Assembly: GCF_018882405.1 (NCBI RefSeq)
Contig: NZ_JACVOO010000002.1
Coordinates: forward strand, 62,001 to 126,000
DNA: 64,000 nucleotides
Source: Polynucleobacter sp. 31A-FELB
Lineage (GTDB): Bacteria; Pseudomonadota; Gammaproteobacteria; Burkholderiales; Burkholderiaceae
Direction of reading: 5' to 3'
Both the position numbers and the translations under genes were made by a program. Below, piece after piece: positions 52,562 through 60,594 of the stretch. The first letter of the stretch is position 1; every line of letters starts with the position of its first letter. The notes under the pieces were generated by a model. The model was not told where the DNA came from and did not search any database. It saw only the letters and a list, made by a program, of their open reading frames with translations.

Positions 52562-53155
52562 ATGTCTGCTATAGCCTCCATTAACCGCCAAATCTTACTC
52601 AAGCTATTGATCGCTTCAGTAATGATGTTTGGTTTTGGTTACGCACTAGTGCCGATGTACAAGGCCTTATGCGAGGTGACTGGTATTAATGTGGTGACTA
52701 GTAAGAATGACTATGGCATTCGAGCCTATAGCGCGAACAAGGTAGGCAATACCCAGGTCGATTATTCCCGTAAGGTAACTATCGAGTTTGACTCCAATAG
52801 TCGTGGCCCGTTTACGTTTCGCCCAGTAAAGAACTTCTTGGAAGTGCATCCGGGCGAAATGACGGAAATTGTTTACGAAGTAACAAATAATTTGAGTCGC
52901 CCTGTAGAGGCACAAGCAATTCCAAGTTATGCGCCTAAAAGCGCGATGGAGTTCTTCACCAAATTGGAGTGTTTTTGTTTTCAGCAACAAACCTTGGCAG
53001 CTCATGAGATGAAGAAGATGCCAGTAGTGTTTGTGATTGATGCAGGTTTGCCTGCTGATGTAAAAACAATTACTTTGTCGTACACCTTCTTTGAGTTAGG
53101 TGTTGGTCAGCAGCCAGCGGGCTCAACAACCCCTAAATCGAAAACGACGTCATGA
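52562..53155 (+). CDS. ctaG: Cytochrome c oxidase assembly protein CtaG/Cox11
   Basis: A 197-residue copper chaperone that inserts CuB into subunit I. One N-terminal transmembrane helix (LKLLIASVMMFGFGYALV) precedes the Cox11 domain; VPMYKALCEVTGINV is conserved and the copper-binding cysteines are in ECFCFQQQTL. Its stop overlaps the DUF2970 gene by four bases (ATGA). It belongs to the coxB-coxA-ctaG-coxC block and depends on the oxidase for its context. Confidence 0.95.
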   Translation: MSAIASINRQILLKLLIASVMMFGFGYALVPMYKALCEVTGINVVTSKNDYGIRAYSANKVGNTQVDYSRKVTIEFDSNSRGPFTFRPVKNFLEVHPGEMTEIVYEVTNNLSRPVEAQAIPSYAPKSAMEFFTKLECFCFQQQTLAAHEMKKMPVVFVIDAGLPADVKTITLSYTFFELGVGQQPAGSTTPKSKTTS

Positions 53156-53346
53156 GTAAGAAAAGTACTTTTATGCAATCCATGATCGCTGTATTGTGGG
53201 CTTTTCTGGGTGTGCGTAAAAAATCAGGATTGCAGGAAGATGTAGCTTCATTAAGTTTTGTCCACATTATTATTGCGGGAGTAGTTGGCGCCTTGATTTT
53301 TATGGGCGTACTCCTTTTGATAGTTAAAGCAGTTGTGTCCCATTGA
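53152..53346 (+). CDS. DUF2970 domain-containing protein
   Basis: A 64-residue protein of the DUF2970 family. It starts with a short cytoplasmic segment and FMQSMIAVLWAFLGVRKKSG, then a single transmembrane helix (VHIIIAGVVGALIFMGVLLL). Members occur beside cytochrome oxidase genes in betaproteobacteria and no function is known. The ATGA overlap with ctaG and the 29-base gap to coxC place it firmly inside the oxidase operon, so an assembly or stabilising role is likely. Confidence 0.85.
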   Translation: MSKKSTFMQSMIAVLWAFLGVRKKSGLQEDVASLSFVHIIIAGVVGALIFMGVLLLIVKAVVSH

Positions 53347-53375
53347 TTATTTTTTGATTGAATAGAGAGAATAAG

Positions 53376-54230
53376 ATGTCATCCAATTCAACCCCTTACT
53401 ATTTCGTTCCTGGACTATCCAGCCATCCAGCTGCAGCAGCTCTGGGCTTACTTGCCTTTGCTGCCGGTATGTCTGGCTGGGTAAACCATGCAGCTTGGGG
53501 CGGCCCAGTAACTGCAGTTGGTGTGCTCTGGGTTTTATTTGTTCTCTACAACTGGTTCGGGGACACGATTGCCGAGTCTAATGCCGGCAAAAATGGTGTA
53601 AACGTCGATATTTCTTATCGCTGGTCGATGGCTTGGTTTATCTTCTCTGAGATCATGTTCTTTGGTGCGTTCTTTGCAGCATTGTTCTATGCGCGCAATA
53701 TTGCGATGCCTTGGATGGGTGATGTAGAGAGCAAATTGCTCTGGCCTAACTTCACGGCGGTCTGGCCTAATGATGGTCCTGCAGGTTTAGTTGAGAAATT
53801 TACTACTATGGGCCCATGGCCAATCCCAACAATTAACACTTTGTTGCTTTTGAGCTCAGGCGTAACGGTTACTTATGCTCACCATGCACTTCGTGACAAT
53901 CAGATGAAGAAAGCTATCAAGGGCTTGGCTGCCACTGTTGGTCTTGGCATTATCTTTTTGGGCTTTCAAATGTATGAGTACTACCATGCATACCATGCCC
54001 TGAACTTGAAGCTGACTTCAGGTGTTTATGGTTCAACATTCTTTATGTTGACTGGCTTCCATGGCTTCCACGTATTCCTTGGGGGTTTGATGTTGGCGAT
54101 TGTGTTGCGTCGTGCAATTCGTGGTGACTTTACTGCTGAACACCATTTTGCGTTTGAAGGCGCCGCTTGGTATTGGCACTTCGTTGACGTAGTCTGGCTC
54201 GGTCTCTACATCGCTGTTTACTGGATGTAA
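53376..54230 (+). CDS. coxC: Cytochrome c oxidase subunit III
   Basis: A 284-residue subunit III with seven transmembrane helices. Family marks are YFVPGLSSHPAAAALG at the start, SYRWSMAWFIFSEIMFFGAF, and GFHGFHVFLGGLML with AAWYWHFVDVVWLGLYI at the end. It stabilises the oxidase and lines a proton/oxygen route. I chose the ATG at 53376 with AGAGAGAATAAG upstream over a TTG at 53358. A strong terminator follows, so the remaining oxidase-maturation genes must use another promoter. Confidence 0.96.
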   Translation: MSSNSTPYYFVPGLSSHPAAAALGLLAFAAGMSGWVNHAAWGGPVTAVGVLWVLFVLYNWFGDTIAESNAGKNGVNVDISYRWSMAWFIFSEIMFFGAFFAALFYARNIAMPWMGDVESKLLWPNFTAVWPNDGPAGLVEKFTTMGPWPIPTINTLLLLSSGVTVTYAHHALRDNQMKKAIKGLAATVGLGIIFLGFQMYEYYHAYHALNLKLTSGVYGSTFFMLTGFHGFHVFLGGLMLAIVLRRAIRGDFTAEHHFAFEGAAWYWHFVDVVWLGLYIAVYWM

Positions 54231-54240
54231 GGAAATAAAA

Positions 54241-54263
54241 AATCGGGGCGTTAAGCCCCGATT
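54241..54263. terminator. Bidirectional terminator between coxC and the DUF2909 gene
   Basis: A perfect 9-bp stem (AATCGGGGC with GCCCCGATT) with loop GTTAA is flanked by AAATAAAA on one side and TGTTTTGG on the other. It can terminate both converging genes. Confidence 0.85.
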
Positions 54264-54290
54264 TGTTTTGGATTATCGCTTTTATATTTC

Positions 54291-54503
54291 TTAGTTAGTT
54301 CCCACCCGAACACCGGTAGCTTCAATATAACCAAAGTAGTGGGCAATCAATATGCCAAGAAACAGTACTATTGAAAGTCCGATACGAAGCATGAGAGACT
54401 GAACCATTCTTGAGCTGCCGCCCTTATCTTTCATCATGAAGTAGAGGGCAGAGCCTAAGCTCCCTACAATCATTAGCAGTGCAACTGGAATAATCCATTT
54501 CAT
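54291..54503 (-). CDS. Twin transmembrane protein (DUF2909 family)
   Basis: A 70-residue protein with two transmembrane helices (WIIPVALLMIVGSLGSALYF and IGLSIVLFLGILIAHYF) joined by a short basic loop (KDKGGSSRMVQ). It matches the DUF2909 twin-TM proteins found in betaproteobacterial oxidase clusters. No enzymatic motif is seen. It is the only reverse gene inside the oxidase region, placed divergently from SURF1 with 14 bases between starts. Confidence 0.82.
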   Translation of the reverse strand: MKWIIPVALLMIVGSLGSALYFMMKDKGGSSRMVQSLMLRIGLSIVLFLGILIAHYFGYIEATGVRVGTN

Positions 54504-54517
54504 CTCAAAATACCCCT

Positions 54518-55300
54518 GTGAATATCTTTTCTAGCTTAATTACTAGTCGTATAGTCGCTACTTTATCAGCCCTGCTGGTAATTTTGGTTGGCTGTGGCGC
54601 GGGTATTTGGCAGCTGAATCGGGCGGATCAAAAGATTCGCCTAGGTGACTCTCTGGCTGCCAAGCTGCAAATGCCCATACTCAACGCTAATACCGATAGC
54701 TTAAGCTTAGAGCAGGCTTCAGAGCGTCGTATTCTTGCCCGTGGCCGCTTTATCCCAGCCGAGGCTATTTGGCTGGATAACCGCCCACGCCCTATTCCGG
54801 ATGGTGGGGCTGGCAGTGCAGGGCAGTCTGGCTTTTATGTGATGATGCCTTTGAAATTAGACGGTCAAGATGCCGTTGTTTGGGTCAATCGAGGTTGGGC
54901 TCCTCGGAATAACGAAAATCGTACTGAGCTACCCCCAGTCAATACCCCAGATGAAGTGGTGACTATTGAGGGTGTTGTTTTCCCCCACCCTGGAAGGGTT
55001 TATGAATTGGGGCAAAAAGGCGATACGAAAGCGATTCCTAGAATTGAGCAAAATTTTGATTTAGCGCTCGAGGCCCAAAGTCATGGGTGGAAGCAGTTGC
55101 CATTTATTGTTCGTGAATCTGATTCAGCCAAAAAAGATGGTTTAGTCAGAAATTGGCCCTCTCCAACAAATGGAGTCGATCGCCATTATGCTTATGCCTT
55201 TCAGTGGTTTGCTTTGGCATTGGCTGGATTTTTATTTTGGCTCATTAATGGGCTTATGAAATATCGGCGAGAGCTTGCTGTGAATGGAGATAGAGTGTGA
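54518..55300 (+). CDS. SURF1 family cytochrome oxidase biogenesis protein
   Basis: A 260-residue SURF1 protein, which helps place heme a in subunit I. Transmembrane helices lie at both ends (IVATLSALLVILVGCGAGIW and YAYAFQWFALALAGFLFWL), with the periplasmic loop containing ERRILARGRFIPAEAIWLDN and VWVNRGWAPRNNEN, conserved in the family. It starts with GTG at 54518, whose upstream region lacks a ribosome site. Its stop overlaps the next start by four bases (GTGA). Confidence 0.93.
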   Translation: MNIFSSLITSRIVATLSALLVILVGCGAGIWQLNRADQKIRLGDSLAAKLQMPILNANTDSLSLEQASERRILARGRFIPAEAIWLDNRPRPIPDGGAGSAGQSGFYVMMPLKLDGQDAVVWVNRGWAPRNNENRTELPPVNTPDEVVTIEGVVFPHPGRVYELGQKGDTKAIPRIEQNFDLALEAQSHGWKQLPFIVRESDSAKKDGLVRNWPSPTNGVDRHYAYAFQWFALALAGFLFWLINGLMKYRRELAVNGDRV

Positions 55301-55956
55301 GTGATAAAGAGTTATTGATCCCAGCTTCGCAAATGGATTCCTTGGCAATTAATGCGCAGACTCGCCGTGGTCGCCTGCAGATGCTATTTTTATTGCTTGC
55401 ATGTGCAGCACCGGTCATCGCATCCTATTTGGCTTATTACGTTTTTAAGCCAGAGGGTGGAAAGACCAATTTCGGAACCCTGGTTCAGCCGGTGCAAGAT
55501 GTGAATCCTGCTTGGTTTGATATTCCTTTTAATGGCAAGTGGACTTTGCTAGTGGCTAGACCAGCCGGCGAATGCACCATTAAAAATGAATCTTGCCTTG
55601 AGGCTTTATTCTTGATGCGTCAGTTGCGTATAGCTGTCGGTCGTGAGAGTGGTCGCGTTCAGTTGGTTTGGGTGAATACAGATGGAAAGCCAGTAGACCC
55701 AGAAGTATTGCTAGCCTACGATCAAAAGACTGCAGGATTTCAGATTCTGAGTTTGCCAGCAGATCCTAAATTGAAATCTGAATTTGATGCTTGGCTTAAT
55801 CGTGATGGTGCAGGTCAGAAGATTCAGTTGATTGATCCGAGCCCAGCGAAGATGATGGTTTTCCCAGTGACGAATTCTCCAAAAGAATTTGGCAGTATTA
55901 AAAAAGATCTCGAGAAACTGCTGCGCCTCAATCGTAAGGGTGAGCAATTGCAATGA
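55297..55956 (+). CDS. Uncharacterised thioredoxin-like membrane protein of the oxidase cluster
   Basis: I do not recognise a named family. The 219-residue protein (GTG start overlapping the SURF1 stop) has a cytoplasmic N-terminus, one transmembrane helix (residues about 26-49) and a periplasmic domain. NGKWTLLVARPAGEC...SC (C93 and C100, CX6C) followed by a helix and LVWVNTDG looks like the first part of a thioredoxin/SCO fold. It is always read between SURF1 and ctaA here and overlaps ctaA by four bases. A copper or thiol role in oxidase assembly is inferred. Confidence 0.8.
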   Translation: MSDKELLIPASQMDSLAINAQTRRGRLQMLFLLLACAAPVIASYLAYYVFKPEGGKTNFGTLVQPVQDVNPAWFDIPFNGKWTLLVARPAGECTIKNESCLEALFLMRQLRIAVGRESGRVQLVWVNTDGKPVDPEVLLAYDQKTAGFQILSLPADPKLKSEFDAWLNRDGAGQKIQLIDPSPAKMMVFPVTNSPKEFGSIKKDLEKLLRLNRKGEQLQ

Positions 55957-57083
55957 GTAGTTTGTTACTGCTCGCGGAGTTAGCTGCAATTGCAATTGTC
56001 TTTGCAGGTCTGCCATTGGCATATCTCTGGACTAGGCCTGGCTATAACTTTTTCCAAAAGCTCAACTGGGTTTTGGTCTTTATGACTTTTGACTTGATTG
56101 TGTTCGGTGCGTTTACCCGCCTTACAGATTCGGGCTTAGGTTGCCCTGATTGGCCTGGTTGCTATGGCACATCAAACCCATGGCATGCGATCGGCGAGAT
56201 CCAGTTGGCTGAAGCCAATATGCCAACTGGCCCTGTGACCGTGATCAAGGCCTGGATTGAAATGATTCATCGCTATTTGGCAATGACAGTAGGCGCTTTG
56301 ATTTTGATTCAGGTGGGCTTAGCTTTTGGCAAGCTAAAGAGCTTAGGCATGAAACCTTTTCTGGGTAGCCTCGGCTTACTTGTTTTGGTCTGTGTTCAAG
56401 GGGCATTCGGTGCCTGGACAGTGACACTCAAGTTACAACCCATCATTGTGACCATTCACTTAATGCTGGCTTTGGTTTTGCTGGCCTGTTTAACGGCTTA
56501 TGCACAGCAAGAGTGGGAGGAGAAATCTTCTTCAGTGCTGCGCTTTGAGCCCAAGCCACTTTCTGCGAAGTTGCTGATTCTTGCCGCAATGACTCTCTGT
56601 ATGCAAATATTCCTGGGCGCATGGGTGAGTACAAATTACGCAGTATTAGCTTGCCCTGATTTTCCGACTTGCATGGGAGCGCTTTTGCCAGAAACAGATT
56701 GGCAAGAGGGCTTTACTCTTTGGCGTGCGCTGGGTCTGAATGCTCAAGGTGAATCTATTTCTCCAGTTGCCTTGCAAACAATCCATTGGGCACATCGCGT
56801 GTTTGCAGTAGTTGCTATTGCAGCTCTTGGCCTATTGGGAGTGAGCGCTCTTCAGCTAGGTAATACTGCATTATCTGGAATGGGCAAGATTGCCAAGTTG
56901 TTGCTGGGCTTATTAATTCTTCAAGCCCTGACAGGCATTTCCAATGTAGTCTTCCAGTGGCCGCTCCTTGCTGCCTTGATGCACACCGGCGGTTCCGCAG
57001 CTCTGGTGTTTTGTTTGGTTCGCCTGACCCAGTGGTGCTCTTGGAGTGCCCCCGTTCATATTAAGATGGTTAAATCATTATGA
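55953..57083 (+). CDS. ctaA: Heme A synthase (COX15/CtaA)
   Basis: CtaA oxidises the C8 methyl of heme O to give heme A. The 376-residue integral membrane protein has about eight helices. [19 protein letters not shown] carries the conserved cysteine pair, [12 protein letters not shown] and [11 protein letters not shown] the heme-ligand histidines, and [10 protein letters not shown] a second cysteine loop. It overlaps both the upstream membrane-protein gene and ctaB by four bases, tightly coupling the heme A pathway to oxidase assembly. Confidence 0.95.
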   Translation: MSSLLLLAELAAIAIVFAGLPLAYLWTRPGYNFFQKLNWVLVFMTFDLIVFGAFTRLTDSGLGCPDWPGCYGTSNPWHAIGEIQLAEANMPTGPVTVIKAWIEMIHRYLAMTVGALILIQVGLAFGKLKSLGMKPFLGSLGLLVLVCVQGAFGAWTVTLKLQPIIVTIHLMLALVLLACLTAYAQQEWEEKSSSVLRFEPKPLSAKLLILAAMTLCMQIFLGAWVSTNYAVLACPDFPTCMGALLPETDWQEGFTLWRALGLNAQGESISPVALQTIHWAHRVFAVVAIAALGLLGVSALQLGNTALSGMGKIAKLLLGLLILQALTGISNVVFQWPLLAALMHTGGSAALVFCLVRLTQWCSWSAPVHIKMVKSL

Positions 57084-57973
57084 GTAACCCTACTTCTTCC
57101 ACCTCTGTAGCGATGCCGCGTTGGCGTCAATACTGGGTGCTTACCAAGCCCCGCGTCACTCAGCTGGCAGTGTTCTGTGCAGTCATTGGGATGTTCTTGG
57201 CTACTCCTGGAATGGTTCCGTATCCGGTTTTGATTGGCGGCATTGTTGGAATATGGTTATTGGCTGGCGCTGCTTTTGCAATGAACTGTTTGATTGAGCA
57301 AGCTGTTGATGCGAAGATGAAGCGCACCTCTTGGAGGCCATCTGCAACAGGTGAGGTAACACCGTTCCACATTACTATTTTTTCAATTGTTCTCGGTAGC
57401 TTGGGAATGGTCATCTTATGGAACTTTTGCAACCCATTAACGATGTGGCTCACAGTCGCAACTTTTGTTGGTTACGCTGTGATTTATACCTGGTTACTTA
57501 AGCCTGCCACACCGCAGAACATTGTGATTGGTGGACTATCTGGCGCGATGCCGCCAGCTTTAGGTTGGGCGGCAGTTACGAATAGCCTGTCTGCAGAAGC
57601 TTGGCTCTTAGTGCTCATTATTTTTGTTTGGACGCCACCGCACTTTTGGGCGCTCGCCCTATATCGTCGTGATGACTATGTGCAAAGTGGTTTGCCGATG
57701 CTACCAGTGACTCATGGTGAGCGCTTTACGCTACTCAATATTTTGCTTTATACCTTAATCTTGATCGCCGCTACTTTGCTGCCGTATATCTATGGCATGA
57801 GTGGGCTGGTGTATTTAGTCTCCGCAATCATTTTAGGTTTGATGTTTTTGGCTTATGTGATCGCTTTATTTGTTTCTTATAGCGACGAGTTAGCAAAGAA
57901 AACATTCCGTTTTTCGATTACGTATTTATCTCTGCTGTTTGCAGCGCTATTAATCGATCACTATTTCATTTGA
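57080..57973 (+). CDS. ctaB: Protoheme IX farnesyltransferase (heme O synthase)
   Basis: CtaB adds a farnesyl group to heme B to make heme O. The 297-residue polytopic prenyltransferase shows [18 protein letters not shown], the first aspartate-rich motif region [19 protein letters not shown], and [19 protein letters not shown] as second motif. Eight to nine helices are expected. It starts inside the ctaA stop and ends one base before the SCO gene, so heme O, heme A and copper delivery genes form one block. Confidence 0.96.
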   Translation: MSNPTSSTSVAMPRWRQYWVLTKPRVTQLAVFCAVIGMFLATPGMVPYPVLIGGIVGIWLLAGAAFAMNCLIEQAVDAKMKRTSWRPSATGEVTPFHITIFSIVLGSLGMVILWNFCNPLTMWLTVATFVGYAVIYTWLLKPATPQNIVIGGLSGAMPPALGWAAVTNSLSAEAWLLVLIIFVWTPPHFWALALYRRDDYVQSGLPMLPVTHGERFTLLNILLYTLILIAATLLPYIYGMSGLVYLVSAIILGLMFLAYVIALFVSYSDELAKKTFRFSITYLSLLFAALLIDHYFI

Positions 57974-57974
57974 G

Positions 57975-58586
57975 ATGAGTATGAATTTATCAAAAATTTC
58001 TATGTGTATTGCACGTATCTTAATGTTGGCATTCATTGGTATCGCTTTGCTAGCTTGTAGCCCTAAGCCAAGCTTTAAGAATGTTGACATCACTGGCAGC
58101 AAGGCATTTGGCGCTGACTTTAGCTTGCTTGATCCCGATGGGAAGGTGAGGACGCTGGCTGACTTTAAAGGCAAGGCAGTTGTGATGTTCTTTGGTTATA
58201 CGCAGTGCCCAGATATTTGCCCTACAACATTAACTGAGATGCAGCAGGTCATGACTCTATTAGGGCCTCAGGCTGATAAGGTGCAGGTATTGTTTGTAAC
58301 GGTAGATCCTGAGCGAGATAGTGCAAGCATTCTGAAACAGTATGTTCCTGCATTTGATTCACGCTTCTTGGGTCTGCGTCCAGCGGATGAAGCTGCTTTA
58401 AAAAAGGTCACCAAAGACTTCAAGATTTATTACAAGAAGGTACCCGGAACGAGTCCTGGTTCATACACCATGGACCACACAGCAGGGAGCTATGCTTTTG
58501 ATCCAGAGGGGCATCTACGCCTTTACATCAAGCATGCGCAAGGTGCTGAGACCTTGGCGCAAGACTTGAAGGAACTGCTGAAGTAA
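57975..58586 (+). CDS. SCO1/SenC family copper chaperone
   Basis: A 203-residue lipoprotein-like SCO protein that delivers copper to the CuA site of subunit II. The N-terminus has a hydrophobic segment and lipobox LLAC (IGIALLACSPKP), then the thioredoxin fold with CxxxC in YTQCPDICPTTL and the metal-binding histidine in YTMDHTAGSYAF. All copper ligands are intact. It closes the oxidase operon and converges on rpoH with 21 bases between stops. Confidence 0.94.
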   Translation: MSMNLSKISMCIARILMLAFIGIALLACSPKPSFKNVDITGSKAFGADFSLLDPDGKVRTLADFKGKAVVMFFGYTQCPDICPTTLTEMQQVMTLLGPQADKVQVLFVTVDPERDSASILKQYVPAFDSRFLGLRPADEAALKKVTKDFKIYYKKVPGTSPGSYTMDHTAGSYAFDPEGHLRLYIKHAQGAETLAQDLKELLK

Positions 58587-58597
58587 AAGCTGAGAAG

Positions 58598-58620
58598 AGA
58601 AGGCTGCTTATGCAGCTTCT
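58598..58620. terminator. Imperfect hairpin between SCO and rpoH ends
   Basis: AGAAG-CTGC pairs with GCAG-CTTCT with one bulged G and a TTAT loop. It overlaps the end of rpoH and has only GTTTGT downstream, so termination strength is uncertain. Confidence 0.35.
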
Positions 58621-59549
58621 GTTTGTAAGAGGCTGCGCATCTTCTTGAGAGCAGCAGTCTCAATCTGACGAACACGTTCTGCAGAGATACCGTACTCACT
58701 AGCGAGATCATGCAACGTTTTTGTGCCATTGCCATCTGCATCCATTGCTAACCAACGGGATTGCACAATGTTGCGGCTACGTTCATCTAAAGCCATGAGC
58801 GCTTGATCAAGTTGCGGGCCATGCAATGCATCGGTTGCGGCAGCAGCCATCATCTCAGTAGGTTCTTGACTGTTATCAGCCAACCATTGAATTGGTGCAT
58901 AGGCTGACTCATCATCACTGTCGTCACCCTCTAGGGCAACATCGCCACCAGCAAGACGCATTTCCATTTCTTTAACATCAGAGCCTTTGACATCCAAAGC
59001 CTTGGCTAATGCCTCAACTTCATTTGGTGTTAAGGCTGCCAAAGTAGGTTTGTTGCTACGTAAGTTAAAGAACAATTTACGTTGCGCTTTAGTTGTTGCA
59101 ACTTTGACTAAGCGCCAGTTCTTGAGGATGTACTCATGAATCTCCGCCTTAATCCAATGGATTGCGTAAGAGACTAAGCGTGCACCTTGATTAGGGTCGT
59201 AGCGCTTAACGGCTTTCATCAAGCCGATATTGCCTTCTTGAATGAGGTCGGCATGTGGAATGCCATAGCCTAGGTATTGACGTGCAACAGACACCACCAA
59301 ACGGAGGTGCGAGAGAACCAAAGTTTTCGCGGCATCCACATTTTCAGTACGACGAAATTCTTGGGCGAGGTGAAGTTCTTCAGCGGCGCTGAGCATGGGC
59401 ACGCGATTAACGTACGAGATATAAGAGTCGAGTGTGCCAACCCCAAGGGAAGGCAGCATCGGAAAGGCAAGCGAAGCCGCAGCAGTCTGCGCTGCTGGCA
59501 ATGTTTGCCCTGCTTGCAATTGCGGTTTGTATGCTTTCTTTTGAACCAT
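58608..59549 (-). CDS. rpoH: RNA polymerase heat-shock sigma factor RpoH (sigma-32)
   Basis: A 313-residue sigma-70-family factor of the RpoH group. Region 2 has LRLVVSVARQYLGYGIPHADLIQEGNIGLMKAVKRYD (core binding and -10 recognition), the RpoH box is AQRKLFFNLRS, and region 4 is YGISAERVRQIETAALKKM. It directs heat-shock gene transcription. Remarkably, a perfect CIRCE element lies 38 bases upstream of the ATG, so HrcA likely represses it. No ribosome site is obvious before the ATG. Confidence 0.97.
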   Translation of the reverse strand: MVQKKAYKPQLQAGQTLPAAQTAAASLAFPMLPSLGVGTLDSYISYVNRVPMLSAAEELHLAQEFRRTENVDAAKTLVLSHLRLVVSVARQYLGYGIPHADLIQEGNIGLMKAVKRYDPNQGARLVSYAIHWIKAEIHEYILKNWRLVKVATTKAQRKLFFNLRSNKPTLAALTPNEVEALAKALDVKGSDVKEMEMRLAGGDVALEGDDSDDESAYAPIQWLADNSQEPTEMMAAAATDALHGPQLDQALMALDERSRNIVQSRWLAMDADGNGTKTLHDLASEYGISAERVRQIETAALKKMRSLLQTEAA

Positions 59550-59586
59550 TTTTTTTATATATTTTAGGTATTAATAGAGTTCTATT

Positions 59587-59613
59587 TTAGCACTCTTGTC
59601 AAGAGAGTGCTAA
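59587..59613. promoter_or_regulatory. Perfect CIRCE element (HrcA operator) upstream of rpoH
   Basis: TTAGCACTC (59587-59595), nine bases, then GAGTGCTAA (59605-59613): an exact match to the CIRCE consensus bound by HrcA. On the rpoH strand, the spacer contains a consensus -35 TTGACA (complement of 59597-59602), so HrcA binding would cover the promoter directly. The -10 is less clear (TCTATT at an 18-base spacing). Confidence 0.92.
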
Positions 59614-59641
59614 TGGTTTTTTACTTCTATAAGTCTATGAT

Positions 59642-60532
59642 TTAATTGAATAATTCAGAAGAATATTGGGCGGCTGTAAAGGGGGCTAAATCATCAATTC
59701 CCTCGCCTTTGCCTAAGGCTAAAACCGCAGGTTTCGGCCCATCACTAAGGGTGTGGGCGAGTGCGCAGATGACCCCGCCCTTAGCGGTGCCATCCAATTT
59801 AGTCACGATTAAGGCGGAAAGCCCTAAAGCAGCATGAAAAGCCTTTACTTGGCTTAAACCGTTTTGACCAGTATTGCCATCAAGAACGAGCAAAGTCTGG
59901 TGAGGTGCCCCAGGAAGGGCCTTGCCGATAACTCTTTTAACCTTCTTCAGCTCCTCCATCAAATGGTCTTGAGTGGCGAGCCTGCCAGCTGTATCAATAA
60001 TCAAAATATCGCTCTTGCGAGAAATCCCCGCATGAATAGCATCGTGTGCCACAGCCGCTGCATCACCGCTCTCCTGCATGATGACGTCGACTTGATTTCG
60101 ACCACCCCATTCGAGAAGCTGGTTGCGTGCCGCTGCCCGGAAAGTGTCACCAGCCGCCAGTAAAACGGATTTACCTTGCGACTGAAAGAGTTTGCAGAGT
60201 TTGCCAATGGTGGTGGTCTTGCCGGCACCATTAACGCCAATCACTAGCCACACCTCTGGCGTGGTCTTTTGCTCATGAACGTACAAGGGATTGGGGCTTG
60301 GCTCCAGAGTCTTTAAGAGACTTGCTACCTCATGGATGAGTAGTTGCTTTAGATCTTCTGGGCTACTGGCTTTTTCTGATTTAGCGGCTTTACGCAGTTT
60401 GCTAATCAATTGTTCAGTCGTGGGTAGACCTACATCACTCAGTATGAGAGATTCTTCTAGGGCATCAAACCAGGCTTCATCAGTCTGATTGGATTTAAAT
60501 AGGGATCCGAGGGTTTTACGTAGGCCGAACAT
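59642..60532 (-). CDS. ftsY: Signal recognition particle receptor FtsY
   Basis: FtsY is the SRP-dependent membrane-targeting GTPase. The 296-residue protein consists of the N domain (WFDALEESLILSDVGL) and G domain (GVNGAGKTTTIGKL, LIIDTAGR, VTKLDGTAKGG). It lacks the long acidic A domain of E. coli FtsY and begins directly with a short basic segment (MFGLRKTLGSLFKS), enough for lipid contact. It converts to its membrane role with Ffh (not in the window). It is divergent from the M16 protease gene pair. Confidence 0.95.
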   Translation of the reverse strand: MFGLRKTLGSLFKSNQTDEAWFDALEESLILSDVGLPTTEQLISKLRKAAKSEKASSPEDLKQLLIHEVASLLKTLEPSPNPLYVHEQKTTPEVWLVIGVNGAGKTTTIGKLCKLFQSQGKSVLLAAGDTFRAAARNQLLEWGGRNQVDVIMQESGDAAAVAHDAIHAGISRKSDILIIDTAGRLATQDHLMEELKKVKRVIGKALPGAPHQTLLVLDGNTGQNGLSQVKAFHAALGLSALIVTKLDGTAKGGVICALAHTLSDGPKPAVLALGKGEGIDDLAPFTAAQYSSELFN

Positions 60533-60594
60533 AATCGATACAATTTAATCCTTGCATCTTATCAATTAAATACATGGGATAGGTGATCTTACAG

